From: CAZJGF01 sp964545665
GTDB lineage: Bacteria; Chloroflexota; Dehalococcoidia; GIF9; AB-539-J10
NCBI GenBank assembly: GCA_964545665.1
Contig: CAZJGF010000076.1
Coordinates: 1 to 7,811 of the forward strand
DNA length: 7,811 nucleotides
Direction: 5' to 3'
Made by a program: the position numbers and the translations under genes. This document shows, in pieces, positions 5,537-7,811 of this stretch. Below the pieces are notes generated by a model that made no database searches, was not told the origin of the DNA, and saw nothing but the letters and a program-made list of their open reading frames with translations. Each line of letters begins with the position of its first letter. The stretch's first letter is position 1.

Positions 5537-5566
5537 TTGGTAACTATCAATGTCCTGATATACAAT
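5537..5566 (+). promoter_or_regulatory. probable promoter of ilvD
   Basis: TTGGTA (5537-5542) and TACAAT (5561-5566) lie 18 bases apart. The overlapping TATACA (5559-5564) is preceded by TGA, giving an extended -10 arrangement. The -35 is only a moderate match. The start would be about 25-30 bases upstream of the ilvD ATG. The divergent DUF2520 promoter lies about 20 bases away, so a single bound regulator could affect both. Confidence 0.45.
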
Positions 5567-5598
5567 AAAATCATTAATTTGAATTAAAAGGAGGCAAA

Positions 5599-7266
5599 AT
5601 GAGGAGCGATGTTGTGAAGAAAGGTATTGAGCGGGCACCTCATAGGTCGCTGTTACGCGCCGTAGGTTGTTCTTCAGACGACTGGGATAAACCTTTTATT
5701 GGAGTGATTAACAGCTTCAATGAGATTGTCCCCGGGCATATTCACTTGCAGTCCATTGCCCGAGCAGTAAAGGAGGGAATTCGTAGTCGGGGAGGAGTGC
5801 CATTTGAATTCAACACCATTGCTGTCTGTGATGGCATCGCCATGAACCACCCTGGCATGAAGTACAGCTTGCCCAGCAGAGAGGTTATCGCTGACTCCGT
5901 CGAGCTTGTGGCTGAGGCTCATGCCCTCGATGGCTTAGTATTAATCCCTAACTGTGACAAGATAGTACCGGGTATGCTTATGGCAGCAGCAAGGCTTAAC
6001 TTACCCTGCGTTCTTATAAGCGGTGGCCCTATGATGTCAGGCAAGCTTTGTCAAGATACCCAGGTAAGATCTATAGATCTAAGCACACTTTTTGAGGCAG
6101 TAGGTAAGACTATCAGAGGGGAGATATCTGAGACTCAGTTAATAGAGATGGAGAAAGTCGCCTGTCCTGGCTGTGGCAGCTGCGCTGGCATGTTTACTGC
6201 CAATACCATGAACTGTCTTGCTGAGGCTCTGGGTATAGCCTTACCGGGCAATGGAACGATACCGGCAGTGCAGGGTCGAAGAATCCAGTTGGCTTATAGG
6301 GCTGGTCAACAGATTATGGAAGTGCTGGCAAAGAACATTGGAGCTAGGGATATTATCACTAGGGATACCATTCATAATGCTTTTGCTGTAGACATGGCTT
6401 TGGGCGGCAGCACTAATTCTGTACTACATCTTACGGCTATAGCTCACGAGGCAGGAATCGATTTTCCCTTGTCCTTGGTGAACGAGATCAGCCAGCGGGT
6501 TCCTCACTTGTGCAAGCTAAGCCCGGCGAGCGACTACCACATTGAGGATTTAGATTTGGCAGGTGGCATTCCAGCAGTAATGCAAGAGATATCTAGATTG
6601 CTAAGTCTTAAGGCGCAGACTATATTAGGTAAACCAGTGGGCGAAGTGATAAAGGAAGCCAAAGTCAAGAATAGAGAGATAATCCATACTGTATCCAATC
6701 CCTACGGCCCTACTGGTGGCATCAGTATTCTATTTGGCAATCTGGCACCCCAAGGTGCCGTGGTGAAAAGCGCTACAGTAGCTCCCGAGATGAAAGTTCA
6801 CCAGGGTCCAGGGCGTGTTTTCGACAGCGAAGAAGAGGCTACCCAGGCAATAATGAAAGGTGACTTCAAACCTGGAGATGTGATTGTCATTCGCTATGAA
6901 GGACCAAAAGGAGGGCCGGGCATGCGCGAAATGTTGACGCCTACTTCCCTTCTCAGCGGGATGGGCATGGATAAGGAAGTAGCGCTTGTTACCGATGGTC
7001 GTTTTTCTGGAGCCACCCGAGGAGCAGCTATTGGTCATGTGTCTCCCGAAGCAGCAGAGAGAGGCCCCATTGCTGCTACAAAGGATGGTGACATAATCTC
7101 GATAGATATACCTAATCATAAATTGGAAATAGACTTAAGCCCGGCAGAGATGGAGCAACGGTTAGCTTCACTACCTGCCTTCGAGCCTAAGATTAGAACT
7201 GGTTATCTTAAACGCTATGCTGACAGAGTGACTTCAGCCAGCGCCGGGGCGGTGTTTGCTGAGTAA
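5599..7266 (+). CDS. ilvD: dihydroxyacid dehydratase
   Basis: The enzyme dehydrates 2,3-dihydroxy-isovalerate to 2-ketoisovalerate and the corresponding isoleucine precursor to 2-keto-3-methylvalerate, the shared step of valine, leucine and isoleucine synthesis and the source of the PanB substrate. It has 555 residues, the shorter form common outside enterobacteria (the E. coli enzyme is about 616). Conserved blocks: PGHIHL (45-50), CDGIAM (77-82), NCDKIVPGMLMA (118-129), with Cys119, Asp120 and the probably carbamylated Lys121, ACPGCGSCAGMFTANTMN (188-205), GGSTNSVLHL, YEGPKGGPGM and TDGRFSG (465-471), with the catalytic Ser470. Position 46 is Gly where [2Fe-2S] family members carry a cluster Cys, so this looks like the oxygen-labile [4Fe-4S] type of E. 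coli. AAGGAGG lies four bases before the ATG. The gene is divergent from the DUF2520 gene across 137 bases and is followed 61 bases later by the MgtC-like gene. Confidence 0.97.
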   Translation: MRSDVVKKGIERAPHRSLLRAVGCSSDDWDKPFIGVINSFNEIVPGHIHLQSIARAVKEGIRSRGGVPFEFNTIAVCDGIAMNHPGMKYSLPSREVIADSVELVAEAHALDGLVLIPNCDKIVPGMLMAAARLNLPCVLISGGPMMSGKLCQDTQVRSIDLSTLFEAVGKTIRGEISETQLIEMEKVACPGCGSCAGMFTANTMNCLAEALGIALPGNGTIPAVQGRRIQLAYRAGQQIMEVLAKNIGARDIITRDTIHNAFAVDMALGGSTNSVLHLTAIAHEAGIDFPLSLVNEISQRVPHLCKLSPASDYHIEDLDLAGGIPAVMQEISRLLSLKAQTILGKPVGEVIKEAKVKNREIIHTVSNPYGPTGGISILFGNLAPQGAVVKSATVAPEMKVHQGPGRVFDSEEEATQAIMKGDFKPGDVIVIRYEGPKGGPGMREMLTPTSLLSGMGMDKEVALVTDGRFSGATRGAAIGHVSPEAAERGPIAATKDGDIISIDIPNHKLEIDLSPAEMEQRLASLPAFEPKIRTGYLKRYADRVTSASAGAVFAE

Positions 7267-7327
7267 AGGAGAGCCTGGGAGGAAGATTGCCTCTCAGACG
7301 AAACTGCCAAAGAGGAGGAGATGCTAG

Positions 7328-7735
7328 ATGAGCCCATGGCTTGAGATGATATTGCGCTTGTTTTTAGCTGCTGCTCTAGGAGCGGCTATCGGTTATCAAC
7401 GAGAGCGAGCTGGCAAGGTAGCTGGATTACGCGATCACATTTTGATTACTGTGGGGGCAGCCCTGTTTACTGTAGCTTCCATTTTCGGTTTCAGTGGCAC
7501 AGTTGACACCTCAAGGGTCGCTGCTGGCATAGTGGCTGGGGTTGGTTTTATCGGGGCAGGGGTTATCTTCCGAGGTGAAGAAGGAGTAGCCGGTCTAACT
7601 ACTGCAGCGAGCATCTGGGTCACTGCTGCGATAGGGTTAGCCGCTGGTGCTGGGCTATATCTGATTGCCGTTATTGTAACCCTGGTCACTATTGGCGTCT
7701 TAATGATTCCTCCAGTTCACAAGGAAAGACAGTGA
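7328..7735 (+). CDS. short MgtC/SapB-family membrane protein
   Basis: This is an integral membrane protein of 135 residues with about five hydrophobic segments (roughly 4-23, 37-55, 64-82, 88-104 and 106-127). Family signatures are plain: LGAAIGYQRER (17-27), AGLRDHILITVGAAL (32-46), GVGFIGAGVIFR (71-82) and GLTTAASIWVTAAIGLAAG (89-107). It ends soon after the last helix and lacks the C-terminal cytoplasmic domain of the longer Salmonella MgtC (about 230 residues), as many environmental homologues do. MgtC itself is linked to low-magnesium survival and F-type ATP synthase control. For short homologues the role is unknown. AGGAGGAG ends seven bases before the ATG. It may be cotranscribed with ilvD (61-base gap, no terminator seen), without an obvious functional link. 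Confidence 0.9.
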   Translation: MSPWLEMILRLFLAAALGAAIGYQRERAGKVAGLRDHILITVGAALFTVASIFGFSGTVDTSRVAAGIVAGVGFIGAGVIFRGEEGVAGLTTAASIWVTAAIGLAAGAGLYLIAVIVTLVTIGVLMIPPVHKERQ

Positions 7736-7797
7736 TTCAACTTTGTCAACCAGTCTGTTAGGAAACCATGGGCGCAAGATTAACAGGAAGGTGGTGA

Positions 7798-7811
7798 ATG
7801 GTTCTGAAGAA
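7798..7811 (+). CDS. possible gene start cut by the window end
   Basis: AGGAAGGTGGTGA directly precedes ATG GTT CTG AAG at the right edge, 62 bases after the MgtC-like stop. The purine-rich stretch could act as a ribosome binding site for a further gene on the + strand. Only four full codons are visible, so nothing can be said about the product, and the call rests on the upstream site alone. Confidence 0.3.

Noticed and set aside
5462..5598. T-box or leader-peptide attenuator for ilvD
   Set aside because: The predicted leader is only about 25-30 bases, with no room for specifier loops, a leader peptide or a terminator hairpin.

Overview
The window is an ordinary-looking stretch of a bacterial chromosome with moderate GC content, compact gene spacing and strong AAGGAGGTGA-type ribosome binding sites. 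It carries six full-length recognisable genes, a probable gene end at the left edge and a possible gene start at the right edge. The taxon is inferred, not seen. The lipoprotein transporter subunit with a Pro/Glu-rich tether, the 555-residue IlvD that begins MRSD, and the panB plus DUF2520 pair together suggest Chloroflexota (Dehalococcoidia-like, subsurface or marine), or possibly another anaerobic lineage.

Left part (1-3163, + strand): a complete tripartite TRAP transporter. It consists of a periplasmic or extracytoplasmic binding lipoprotein (DctP type), a small four-helix membrane subunit (DctQ) and a large permease (DctM), in transcription order. A perfect 12-bp hairpin without a T-tract lies between the binding-protein gene and the membrane genes. 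dctQ and dctM overlap by 8 bases. The first 118 bases hold an open frame that resembles the C-terminus of a LysR-type regulator. Its stop codon touches the dctP ribosome binding site. The binding protein resembles the 2-oxo-acid/TakP/FcbT1 branch of the family, but its ligand cannot be read from the sequence.

Middle (3164-3578): a 415-base gap between the convergent dctM and panB genes. I recognise no gene here, but it contains several inverted repeats and a direct 11-base repeat that also covers the dctM stop codon.

Right part (3579-7735): a small 2-ketoisovalerate-centred cluster. On the - strand lie a DUF2520/Rossmann oxidoreductase-like gene and then panB (ketopantoate hydroxymethyltransferase). 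Each has a good sigma70-type promoter and a GTG start. Divergently, on the + strand, lies ilvD (dihydroxyacid dehydratase), which makes 2-ketoisovalerate, the substrate of PanB. It is followed by a short MgtC/SapB-family membrane protein. The DUF2520 protein is a reasonable candidate for the missing ketopantoate reductase step, which would make the cluster IlvD -> PanB -> reductase. If the TRAP transporter does carry 2-oxo acids, the whole window would share a metabolic theme, but that link is speculative. I see no clear sign of a wholly new system, mobile element, CRISPR array, tRNA or rRNA.
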